64,000 bases of DNA from JANLSE01 sp038214135 (GTDB taxonomy: Bacteria; Chloroflexota; Chloroflexia; Chloroflexales; Roseiflexaceae), in the NCBI GenBank assembly GCA_038214135.1, contig JBBQSD010000010.1, forward strand, positions 17,473 to 81,472, in the 5' to 3' direction. A program made the translations under genes and the position numbers. Below are positions 44,134-50,966 of this stretch, piece after piece (position 1 is the stretch's first letter; every line of letters begins with the position of its first letter). The notes under the pieces are model-generated. The model saw nothing but the letters and a program-made list of their open reading frames with translations, did no database searches and had not been told where the DNA came from.

Positions 44134-44652
44134 CTATTGGATTTCAGGGTTGATCAGATCAAGCACAACCGCCGTTTCATCGCAGGCGTGCTGAAGCGGA
44201 CAGATCACACAATCGCGCCAGACCTTCTCCGGAAAACGATCCCTGATGGTGACAGTAAACCCAAGCCGCTCAAAAAACCCGACGGCCCGCGTCAGAGCAA
44301 AAACCGTTGGAAACCCACGCCGCCGAGCTTCTGCAACGATCCCGCGTACGATTGCGGCACCAGCGCCAAGCGCCCGATACTGTGGCAACACCGCCAGCGA
44401 ACGAACCTCTGCCAGTGTCGGGCTCATCACCAGCAATGAGCCGATCCCAATCACGCGCCCCTCAACCTCGGCCACCAGCCATGCCGAGAGGCTAGCACGA
44501 ATATTCTCGGGTGTACGCGGCAATAGGTGGCCCTGGCGGGCATTCTCGGCCACAATCGCAACAATCGCCGAAATATCCGCCTCCCGCGCCGGGCGCACGG
44601 CGACCTCCGCCTGTGGCACGATGATTTCCAATTCGCTGACCAGTGTTGTCAC
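44134..44652 (-). CDS. ArgA-type GNAT N-acetyltransferase
   Basis: 172 residues, GNAT fold. VRPAREADISAIVAIVAENA at the start, acetyl-CoA loop LAVLPQYRALGAGAAIVRGI, then FALTRAVGFFERLGFTV and the C-terminal PEKVWRDCVICPLQHACDET. The C-x2-C and CDETAVVL end is typical of the short stand-alone N-acetylglutamate synthases of bacterial arginine clusters. The likely reaction is acetyl-CoA plus glutamate giving N-acetylglutamate, first step of arginine synthesis. Starts at GTG with GAGGA eight bases upstream. Between argB and carA. Confidence 0.85.
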   Translation of the reverse strand: MTTLVSELEIIVPQAEVAVRPAREADISAIVAIVAENARQGHLLPRTPENIRASLSAWLVAEVEGRVIGIGSLLVMSPTLAEVRSLAVLPQYRALGAGAAIVRGIVAEARRRGFPTVFALTRAVGFFERLGFTVTIRDRFPEKVWRDCVICPLQHACDETAVVLDLINPEIQ

Positions 44653-44975
44653 TATGTATTTCCTCTACTGTTGAGACGCAAGAGCGTCTTTACAATTTTG
44701 TTGTGCCGCTACGCGCGGCAGGCGGTCGGGGCAGACTGCCGCCCCAACACCCCCAGCCAAGGACTTCGTCCCTGGACCCTAAATGCAACACCGTGACCTT
44801 TCAACGCTCGTTGGTTATGCCTCGGCTGCGATCAATCCGTGATTGTGGCCTGTTGGGGCTATCGCATACGCCCTGCGTGTTCCCGTGTTCGGGCGGACAC
44901 ACAGGTCCGCACCCTACGCGGGTTCTTGGTATTCTGACTCCTGACTCCTGACTCCTGAATACTTGGTTCTCGGTT
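44653..44975. repeat. Repeat-filled gap between argA-like and argB
   Basis: No gene. Holds a small hairpin AGACGC-AAGA-GCGTCT with a T-rich end (44674-44700), a GCCGC..GCGGC palindromic stretch (44705-44745), a GGGCGGACACACAGGTCCGC palindrome (44893-44925, also at 61476) and TGACTCC heptads (44931-44962). The arg transcript must cross all of it. Confidence 0.75.
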
Positions 44976-45722
44976 CTATCCAGTAATCCGTGTCCCTGCT
45001 GCTTGATCTCCTATACCAACCAGATTGGTGATCCGTGCTGCTCGAACGCCAGCATCAATTGCAGCGAGCGCCGAGCGAACCTTGGGGATCATGCCGCCAC
45101 TGATTGTTCCATCAGCAATCAGTGCCAGCACCTCGGATGCAGTTAGGTGTGCAATCACGGCCCCATTCGACAAAACTCCAGCGACGTTGGTCACAAACAC
45201 AACTTCGGCATCGCCGAGCGCAGCAGCAATCGCGCCAGCCACTTCATCGGCATTGACATTGTATGTGCCATCTGGCCCAAGTGAGATCGGCGCAATCACT
45301 GGTACAACGCCAGCATCCAGCAATGAATGGAGCACCTCGGCTCGTATTTCCGTCGGTCGCCCAACTCGGCCCAGATCGCCAGTGGGATGAATCTGTTTGA
45401 CCACCCGAATCAGACCGCGATCAACCCCTGAAAGCCCCTGTGCATCGGCTCCAGCCGCCAGCATTGCAACCGTCAGGCGCGTATTGACGGCACCGCACAG
45501 CACCATTTCAGCGGCCCGCAATGCCGTTTCATCTGTTACCCGCAACCCTTCAATAAAGTGCGGGGTGCCGCCAAGCGCCTGCTGGATCATCCCGATTTCC
45601 TTGCCACCGCCATGCACCAGCACCGGAACAGGACGCAATGCCGCTACCGCCTGGGCGAGTCCCATCACGAAGGCTGGGTCATCTATTTCGTTCCCGCCAA
45701 TTTTGAGCACGAGTGTTGTCAT
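44976..45722 (-). CDS. argB: Acetylglutamate kinase
   Basis: 248 residues; phosphorylates N-acetylglutamate, the usual point of arginine feedback. TTLVLKIGGNEIDD at the N-terminus, VPVLVHGGGKEIG, VLCGAVNTRLTVAMLAAGAD, YNVNADEVAGAIAAALGDAE and the final GTRITG. Of the amino-acid-kinase family. The ATG at 45722 follows AGGA at good spacing; an upstream ATG (45740) lacks one. Lacks the long N-terminal helix seen in arginine-inhibited enzymes, so feedback may be weak. Separated from argC by a heptad-repeat block. Confidence 0.94.
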   Translation of the reverse strand: MTTLVLKIGGNEIDDPAFVMGLAQAVAALRPVPVLVHGGGKEIGMIQQALGGTPHFIEGLRVTDETALRAAEMVLCGAVNTRLTVAMLAAGADAQGLSGVDRGLIRVVKQIHPTGDLGRVGRPTEIRAEVLHSLLDAGVVPVIAPISLGPDGTYNVNADEVAGAIAAALGDAEVVFVTNVAGVLSNGAVIAHLTASEVLALIADGTISGGMIPKVRSALAAIDAGVRAARITNLVGIGDQAAGTRITG

Positions 45723-45884
45723 TGGTATCCTAATTAGCACGCAGCTTTCAGCACTCAGCTTTCAGCTTTCTAATAATAGATGTTTGTACCAGCGATAGAC
45801 GTTGTAGAAACTGCAACAACCCTAGCCTGCACCAGAAAGCTGACGGCTGACGGCTGATGGCTCGCTCGGCTGAGAGCTGACTGC
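45723..45884. repeat. AGCTTTC/AGCTGAC heptad arrays between argC and argB
   Basis: 45736-45770 has AGCACGC AGCTTTC AGCACTC AGCTTTC; 45838-45884 has AGCTGAC GGCTGAC GGCTGAT and related units in the opposite sense, making a loose inverted pair about 70 bases apart. No gene. Confidence 0.8.
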
Positions 45885-46895
45885 TTATCGTAGCCCTTCC
45901 GTCTCCTCCAGGCTAAACATCACATTCATATTCTGAATCGCTTGCCCTGCGGCACCCTTGACCAGGTTATCTAGGCTGGAAAGAATAATCAGCAACCCAG
46001 GTTTTGCCAGCGTCACCGAGATTGTTGCCAGGTTGGTATTCGATGTATGGGCGATTGCGGCCAATTGACCAGCCGGTAGCACACGAACAAACGGCTCGTT
46101 GGCATAGTGTTGCAGAAAAAGTTCTCGAGCTGCAGCCTCACTCAGCGTCTCTGGCACCCGAATATAGATACTGCTGAGCATGCCACGGCTGATTGGCAGG
46201 AGGTGCGGCGTGAAGATGATCTGCGGAGCTGTGCCAGTAGTGAGTTTTGCGGCTTCCTGCTCCATCTCGCCAACATGGCGGTGAACGCGGCCAATATTAT
46301 AGGCCGAAAGACTCTCGTTCACCTCAACAAACGATGTGTTCTGCTTTGGCGGCCTGCCAGCACCCGATATGCCGGATTTCGAATCAACAATGATCGTTGG
46401 ATCGCTCACCAACCCGGCTTGCAATAAGGGTGCCAACCCAAGCACAACGGTTGTCGGGTAGCAGCCAGGGTTGGCAACCAGCCTCGCCGAACGGATTTGC
46501 TCGCGATTAAGTTCGACCAAGCCATAGGCTGCTGGTAACAGATCGGGAGCCGGGTGTTCGTGGCCATACCATTGCGTATACGCGGCAGGTGTTGCCAGCC
46601 GGAAATCGGCGGAGAGATCGATCACCCGCACACCAGCATCAAGCGCCCTGACCGCTGTTTTTGCTGCGGCCCCATGCGGTAGGCCAAGGAAGACAACATC
46701 GACATCGCCGAGTGGTGCATCATCTGGCGCAATCAGGCGCGCTTCCAGCGGGCCAGGAAAGATTTCCGAGAGTTGCTTGCCAGATTGCGATTCGGATGCA
46801 GTGAAGATCACCCTTACATCGCGATGGCGACCCAGCCAGCGTAGAAGCTCGTATCCAGCATAGCCGGTAACACCATAGATTCCAACGTTGATCAT
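45885..46895 (-). CDS. argC: N-acetyl-gamma-glutamyl-phosphate reductase
   Basis: 336 residues, NADPH-dependent third step of arginine synthesis. NAD-binding GVTGYAGYELLRWL, DVVFLGLPHGAAAK, catalytic Cys in VANPGCYPTTVVLGLAPLL, and the HRHVGEMEQEAAKL / FTPHLLPISRGMLSSIYI stretch with its conserved His. GGGAGG precedes the ATG by eight bases. First structural gene after the leader and terminator described next; likely the promoter-proximal gene of the whole cluster. Confidence 0.96.
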   Translation of the reverse strand: MINVGIYGVTGYAGYELLRWLGRHRDVRVIFTASESQSGKQLSEIFPGPLEARLIAPDDAPLGDVDVVFLGLPHGAAAKTAVRALDAGVRVIDLSADFRLATPAAYTQWYGHEHPAPDLLPAAYGLVELNREQIRSARLVANPGCYPTTVVLGLAPLLQAGLVSDPTIIVDSKSGISGAGRPPKQNTSFVEVNESLSAYNIGRVHRHVGEMEQEAAKLTTGTAPQIIFTPHLLPISRGMLSSIYIRVPETLSEAAARELFLQHYANEPFVRVLPAGQLAAIAHTSNTNLATISVTLAKPGLLIILSSLDNLVKGAAGQAIQNMNVMFSLEETEGLR

Positions 46896-46910
46896 ATCCG
46901 CCGCCTCCCA

Positions 46911-46946
46911 ATAAAAATCCCCCAGGCCTCAAGGCTCTGGGGGATT
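46911..46946 (-). terminator. Intrinsic terminator (attenuator) before argC
   Basis: On the minus strand a perfect ten-base stem AATCCCCCAG / CTGGGGGATT (46916-46946) with a short loop that can extend the pairing (GCC/GGC), followed by TTTTTAT. It ends about 16 bases before argC's start and after the leader ORF's stop, so it can only terminate the arg transcript. Confidence 0.85.
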
Positions 46947-46971
46947 GCAGTATCGTACGCATGTCGTGGTG

Positions 46972-47079
46972 TTAGAATATTTCACCATTCACAGACACAT
47001 GCGAACCGCCCCCCGAGCTCGGGCTCGGACGACGGATAGTACGACGCAACGTAAACAAATTTTCAATAATTTCATTCAT
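46972..47079 (-). CDS. Putative arginine leader peptide (35 residues)
   Basis: Reads MNEIIENLFTLRRTIRRPSP and ends GSHVSVNGEIF-stop. Codons 12-17 are CGT CGT ACT ATC CGT CGT: four Arg in six codons. It lies between the consensus promoter (47090-47118) and the terminator (46911-46946) before argC, the classical layout of ribosome-mediated attenuation. The ATG is only a few bases from the predicted transcription start, so the message may be leaderless. The G-run at its codons 26-27 (GGGGGG, near 47005-47012) can pair with the terminator's CCCCC and act as antiterminator. A longer start at 47094 lies inside the -10 box and is unlikely. Expression is not proven. Confidence 0.7.
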   Translation of the reverse strand: MNEIIENLFTLRRTIRRPSPSSGGGSHVSVNGEIF

Positions 47080-47089
47080 AGCGCGGATA

Positions 47090-47118
47090 ATCATATAACT
47101 TTTACACATGATTGTCAA
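47090..47118 (-). promoter_or_regulatory. Consensus promoter of the arginine cluster
   Basis: Minus strand TTGACA (47118-47113), 17-base spacer, TATGAT (47095-47090). It lies about 50 bases after the pentapeptide gene's stop and 195 bases before argC. The predicted start is near 47083. Confidence 0.85.
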
Positions 47119-47164
47119 GATTGGAATCGTCGATCGTCGCTGCACCGCTTACTTGTTGGTGCGA

Positions 47165-47914
47165 TTAGAGAATAGCATTGGTCATGGTGGCATCCGTCAG
47201 AATAGTATCAGTTCTGGTACTCTCAGCCAGGTTGGTTCTCGTCAGATCGGCCTTGGTCAGATCGGCACCACGCAGATTGGCTCCAATAAGTTTGGCACCG
47301 CGCAGTTTAACCCCAATAAGTTTGGCCTTGGTCAGATTAGCCTCGGTCAAGTCAGCGCCGGTCAGGTCGGCATCAGCCAGTTTTGCCTCAGTTAGTGTTG
47401 CTTCGGCCAATTGCGCCTCAATCAGATTGGCACCTGTTAAATCGGCCTCGGTCAAATCAGTTCCAAGCAATTTGGCACCACCCAGCTTGGCATCGGCTAG
47501 TTTGGCTTTGCTCAGGTCGGCCTTGCTCAGGTCGGTGGCGTTCATTCTGGCTCCCGTCAGATCAGCTCCAGCTAGATCGGCACTGGCCAGCTTGGCATTG
47601 CTTAGTTTGGCTCCAGCGAGCTTGGCTCCAGCGAGCTTGGCTCCTGTCAGATCAGCCCTACTCAAATCAGCGCCCGTCAATTTTGCGCCCGTCAATTTTG
47701 CACCCGTCAGATCGGCTCTCGTTAAATCTGCCCTACTCAGATCGGCTTCTGTCAGGTTTGCACCACGCAGGTTTGCTCCGGCCAGAATGGCCCCACGCAA
47801 ATCCGACCATCTGAGGTCAGCATCAGCCAGTTTGACTCCAGCGAGATCTCCGTTAAAAAGATCGGCTCTGCTCAGATCTTTGTCGCCAGACTTGGCTCTT
47901 TGTACGTCATCCAT
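47165..47914 (-). CDS. Pentapeptide-repeat protein
   Basis: 249 residues made almost wholly of A(D/N/K)LXX pentapeptides from about residue 15 on, forming a right-handed quadrilateral beta-helix. Lys often takes the second position (AKLTGAKLTGADLSRADLTG), which differs from the acidic DNA-mimic type such as Qnr/MfpA. No signal peptide or other domain, so cytosolic. Role unknown; scaffold or protein-binding is typical. GAGGAGA precedes the ATG and TTGACT-16-TACAAT lies at 47959-47986. Divergent from the caspase-like gene. Confidence 0.9.
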   Translation of the reverse strand: MDDVQRAKSGDKDLSRADLFNGDLAGVKLADADLRWSDLRGAILAGANLRGANLTEADLSRADLTRADLTGAKLTGAKLTGADLSRADLTGAKLAGAKLAGAKLSNAKLASADLAGADLTGARMNATDLSKADLSKAKLADAKLGGAKLLGTDLTEADLTGANLIEAQLAEATLTEAKLADADLTGADLTEANLTKAKLIGVKLRGAKLIGANLRGADLTKADLTRTNLAESTRTDTILTDATMTNAIL

Positions 47915-47958
47915 TGTTATGTCTCCTCTGCCATTCTGCCAGATGCTGAAGTAGATCT

Positions 47959-47986
47959 ATTGTACAATCTATAGTACGAGAGTCAA
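47959..47986 (-). promoter_or_regulatory. Promoter of the pentapeptide gene
   Basis: Minus strand TTGACT (47986-47981), 16 bases, TACAAT (47964-47959), 45 bases before the start codon. Confidence 0.6.
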
Positions 47987-48085
47987 TCTATTTTCCGTGC
48001 TTCCCAATGCCTGAACAACATTGTTGCATTTGCCTTCCAAACCCCCTGTATTTTGCCTTGGCTTCGAATAACTGTCATGATCATC

Positions 48086-48115
48086 TTGACAGGCATTTAT
48101 CGGCTGCGCTAAGAT
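48086..48115 (+). promoter_or_regulatory. Promoter of the caspase-like gene
   Basis: TTGACA (48086-48091), 18 bases, TAAGAT (48110-48115), about 70 bases before the ATG at 48187. Confidence 0.6.
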
Positions 48116-48186
48116 AGGAGCAACCCTTTATTGCTCGCTATCTTCCTGGGTTGTGCTATGAGATGCTGATCTGAAAGGAAACCCTC

Positions 48187-49821
48187 ATGCCCTTCACGAG
48201 CGGCCATGGCCTGATCATTGGCGTTGGTACCTATGCTCACGAATCATCACTCGATGTGCCCGTCACTGCGGATGATGCCCGTGCGATCTGGGGCGTGTTG
48301 ACCGATCCCAGTTCCTGTGGGTATCTCAACGAACAGATCACGACACTAACCGACAGTGCTGCGACACGCCAGGGTATGCTGGATGCGCTCGATGCGCTGG
48401 CGAAGGCCACCGATGCCGATGCCACGGTGGTGTTCTTCTTCAGTGGCCATGGCGTTGTGCTTGCGGATGGCACCTATGCGCTGACCACCAACGATCTGCG
48501 GCGCGGCGCGGATAGCAAGATCCTAGTCGAGTCGGTGGTCACTGAGTCCGAATTGCTCACCAAGCTGCGGGCAATCCGCGCCAAGAAGCTTCTATGCCTG
48601 ATCAACGCCTGCCATAGTGGCAATGTCAGCCCGCAAGCCCTGGATGCCGCAGCACCACCGAGTGCCCCTGGCGCAGCGCTTCCGGCCCGTCTGAGCGCCG
48701 CTATCCTGGGAACAGGGCGGGGGCGTGTGATCATCACGGCCTGCCGTGCCGATGAGTTCGCCTATGTGGGCGATGGCACACTGACCGTCTTCCCCGAGGC
48801 GTTGGTCAGCGCCCTGCATGGCGATGGGGTCAGCAATCGGCGTGGCTTCATCGGCGTCTATGATCTGTATGACCGCGTGTATGAGCTTGTTACCACCAAA
48901 GCGCCCAAGCAGCAGCCCGAACTGACGGTCATCCAGGGGGTTGGGCCATTCCCCATCGCACTGTTCCAGGGCGATGATCGCGCAAAGCTGGATGCCTTCG
49001 ATGCGCCAACTGTGCCGACTCGCACCGCAGCGCTGCGCAGCATCACAAGTGCCGAGAGCCTGCGATTCCTGCAAGAGGTACTATCCAAGTTGCCACCGGC
49101 GCGCAGCCACACGCAGACTATCAGCGACAATGCTAGGGTTGGCACCGCCATTGCGGGCGATGTCACCGGCAACGTCGCCAATACCACCGTCGAAGGCAAC
49201 CAGACATCGATTGGCGGCAATGTCCATGGCCCGGTCTTCGCTGGCACCTTCAGCGGCCCAGTCGATGCCACCGACACAGGTGGCGGCGACAATATCAAGG
49301 TCGGCGATATTAGCGGTAGCAGTGGGGTGGCGATTGGCCGTGGCGCGCAGAGCGGTGTCCGCCATATCAATACCGGTGGTGGCGATTACGCTGAGCGTGA
49401 TATCGATAAGCGTGATCAGCGCAGTGGCATCTTCGGTGGCACCGTCAACCAGGGCGATACCTATTCCGGCAATTTCCAGGGCGCGATCATGAATATTCGC
49501 TCGACGCTCAGGGATGTGACCCAGAGCATTGGCGCATTGCCCGGTTCGGACCAATCGAAGGCCGATCTCCAGGTGCTGATCACACAACTGAGCGCTGCAC
49601 TGGAAAAGGTTCCCGCCGCAAACGCCGCCGACGCCCAGGCAGTTGCGGAAATAGCCAAGGCCGCAGTCGAGCAGGCCGCAAAGCCACAGCCCAACAAGAC
49701 CATCGTGCAGATTAGTGTCGATGGATTGAAGCAGGCCGCACAGAATATTGTAGCCGTGCTTCCGGCGGTTTTCCCAATTGCCCAACAGATCGCCGAGAAG
49801 ATCATGGCGTTTGTGCGGTAG
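48187..49821 (+). CDS. Caspase-like (C14) protease with beta-repeat and helical tail domains
   Basis: 544 residues. Residues 1-260 are a caspase/metacaspase p20-like domain: GHGLIIGVGTYAHESSLDVP, catalytic His88 in FFFSGHGVV and Cys142 in LINACHSGN. Residues about 315-430 are glycine-rich with a regular alternation (AGDVTGNVANTTVEGNQTSI, GGDNIKVGDISGSSGVAIGR), likely a beta-solenoid. The last 110 residues are helical (IMNIRSTLRDVTQSIGALPG, VAEIAKAAVEQAAKPQPNKT). No signal peptide, so cytosolic. Bacterial caspase homologs commonly serve as proteolytic effectors in conflict or cell-death systems; here the middle and tail may be sensor or assembly parts. No dedicated regulator is adjacent except the divergent pentapeptide gene. 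Domain call for the protease is firm, the rest is inference. Confidence 0.88.
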   Translation: MPFTSGHGLIIGVGTYAHESSLDVPVTADDARAIWGVLTDPSSCGYLNEQITTLTDSAATRQGMLDALDALAKATDADATVVFFFSGHGVVLADGTYALTTNDLRRGADSKILVESVVTESELLTKLRAIRAKKLLCLINACHSGNVSPQALDAAAPPSAPGAALPARLSAAILGTGRGRVIITACRADEFAYVGDGTLTVFPEALVSALHGDGVSNRRGFIGVYDLYDRVYELVTTKAPKQQPELTVIQGVGPFPIALFQGDDRAKLDAFDAPTVPTRTAALRSITSAESLRFLQEVLSKLPPARSHTQTISDNARVGTAIAGDVTGNVANTTVEGNQTSIGGNVHGPVFAGTFSGPVDATDTGGGDNIKVGDISGSSGVAIGRGAQSGVRHINTGGGDYAERDIDKRDQRSGIFGGTVNQGDTYSGNFQGAIMNIRSTLRDVTQSIGALPGSDQSKADLQVLITQLSAALEKVPAANAADAQAVAEIAKAAVEQAAKPQPNKTIVQISVDGLKQAAQNIVAVLPAVFPIAQQIAEKIMAFVR

Positions 49822-49830
49822 GGCGGTGAT

Positions 49831-49911
49831 GTAGGGGCGTAGCGCATACGCCCTCCCTCCCCAAAATACCATGCCAACCAATCATTGGCGGCGGTTCGCG
49901 AACCGCCCCTG
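49831..49911. repeat. GTAGGGGCG and GGCGGTTCGCGAACCGCC palindromes
   Basis: GTAGGGGCGTAGCGCATACG (49831 on) and GGCGGTTCGCGAACCGCC (49889-49911) fill the gap between the convergent caspase and ROK genes. Confidence 0.8.
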
Positions 49912-49918
49912 CGCCACC

Positions 49919-50896
49919 CTAATCGTCCATGCTTTCGAGAGCCAGGGCCACACCACCGATTGCGACGCTTTCGAAGCCAAGCACGGATGCGACAATCGGC
50001 ACGGGCCGCTCGACAAGCGAGGCCATGTAGTAGCGCATGCGCTCCTGTATCGCGCTAATGAATGGCTCGCCACCACTGCGTGCGACGACACCGCCAATCA
50101 CGATCAGTTGTGGGTCGATCAGGGCCACGATCTGCGAGAGCCGCATTGCAAGCAGATCAACGGATTCATTCACAACCTGCTGGCCGATTCGGTTTGTGCC
50201 GAAGATATCGGTGAGCAGATTGGTATCGTACCCAAGCTCGGCAGCCCGCCGCAAGAGCCCTTTGATCGAAACGTGTTGCTCAAGTGTTCCTGGTAAACCC
50301 TGCGGGCGGATCGGGTCGATCAGGCCAACGACGGCATGGCCGATCTCGCCGGCAGTAGTGGTTGCCCCATGATAGAGACGCCCATTCAATACCAGGCCAC
50401 CACCAACTCCGCTGCTGAGGTGCAGATAGAACAGGTGCTGCACGGCATGGCCGACGCCAAATGTCGCCTCGGCCAATGCGATCAGGTTGGCATCATTATC
50501 GACAAGCGTGACCGCGCCGAAGACCTCTTCAATTTCCTGTTTGAGTGGGTATTGTTCCCAACCGGGCATGCGATGTGAAATGATCACCGTGCCACGCCGC
50601 GCATCAACAGGGCCGCCAAAGCCGACTCCAACGCGAACAAGATGATCGGGATGAATGCGTTGCTCGGCCAAAAGCCCTTGGCCAAGTTCAATCGCACTGG
50701 CGACAACAATAGCGGGCGTGTCGGTGCGTTCGATTTCACGATGGGCTGTGGTATAGGTGTGCCCCGCCAGATCGATCAAGGAGGCGCGTAGCCCATAACT
50801 GCCGACATCCATCCCGAGCACATGGCCCTGCCCGCCAAGAAATCCCCATGTCTTATTGGCCAAACGCTCCTGGACAAGAAATTGCGGATCGTTCAT
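49919..50896 (-). CDS. ROK-family protein lacking the zinc cysteines
   Basis: 325 residues, actin-like ATPase fold of sugar kinases and repressors. VLGMDVGSYGLRASLIDLAG is the phosphate-1 loop, VDNDANLIALAEATFG carries the catalytic Asp, and LHLSSGVGGGLVLNGRLYHG with TTTAGEIGHAVVG the sugar-binding Glu and His. The usual zinc motif CGCGxxGC after EIGH is missing: the segment reads GLIDPIRPQGLPGTLEQHVS with no cysteine. There is no N-terminal HTH, so a kinase-like rather than repressor form. GAGGAGA precedes the ATG. Stands alone. The substrate is probably a hexose or N-acetylhexosamine, unless it has become regulatory. Confidence 0.88.
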   Translation of the reverse strand: MNDPQFLVQERLANKTWGFLGGQGHVLGMDVGSYGLRASLIDLAGHTYTTAHREIERTDTPAIVVASAIELGQGLLAEQRIHPDHLVRVGVGFGGPVDARRGTVIISHRMPGWEQYPLKQEIEEVFGAVTLVDNDANLIALAEATFGVGHAVQHLFYLHLSSGVGGGLVLNGRLYHGATTTAGEIGHAVVGLIDPIRPQGLPGTLEQHVSIKGLLRRAAELGYDTNLLTDIFGTNRIGQQVVNESVDLLAMRLSQIVALIDPQLIVIGGVVARSGGEPFISAIQERMRYYMASLVERPVPIVASVLGFESVAIGGVALALESMDD

Positions 50897-50966
50897 GGTT
50901 CTCCTCCTTTACCACTCGGCAGCATTGCACGATGCAGTGGGTTGGTTTGGGATTATAGCACACTGC

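Noticed and set aside
47178..47954. 258-residue + strand frame of SAPVRSA-like repeats
   Set aside because: Exact antisense of the pentapeptide gene; periodicity is inherited from it.
49081..49881. 266-residue minus frame under the caspase gene
   Set aside because: Antisense shadow; the caspase domain on the + strand is unmistakable.
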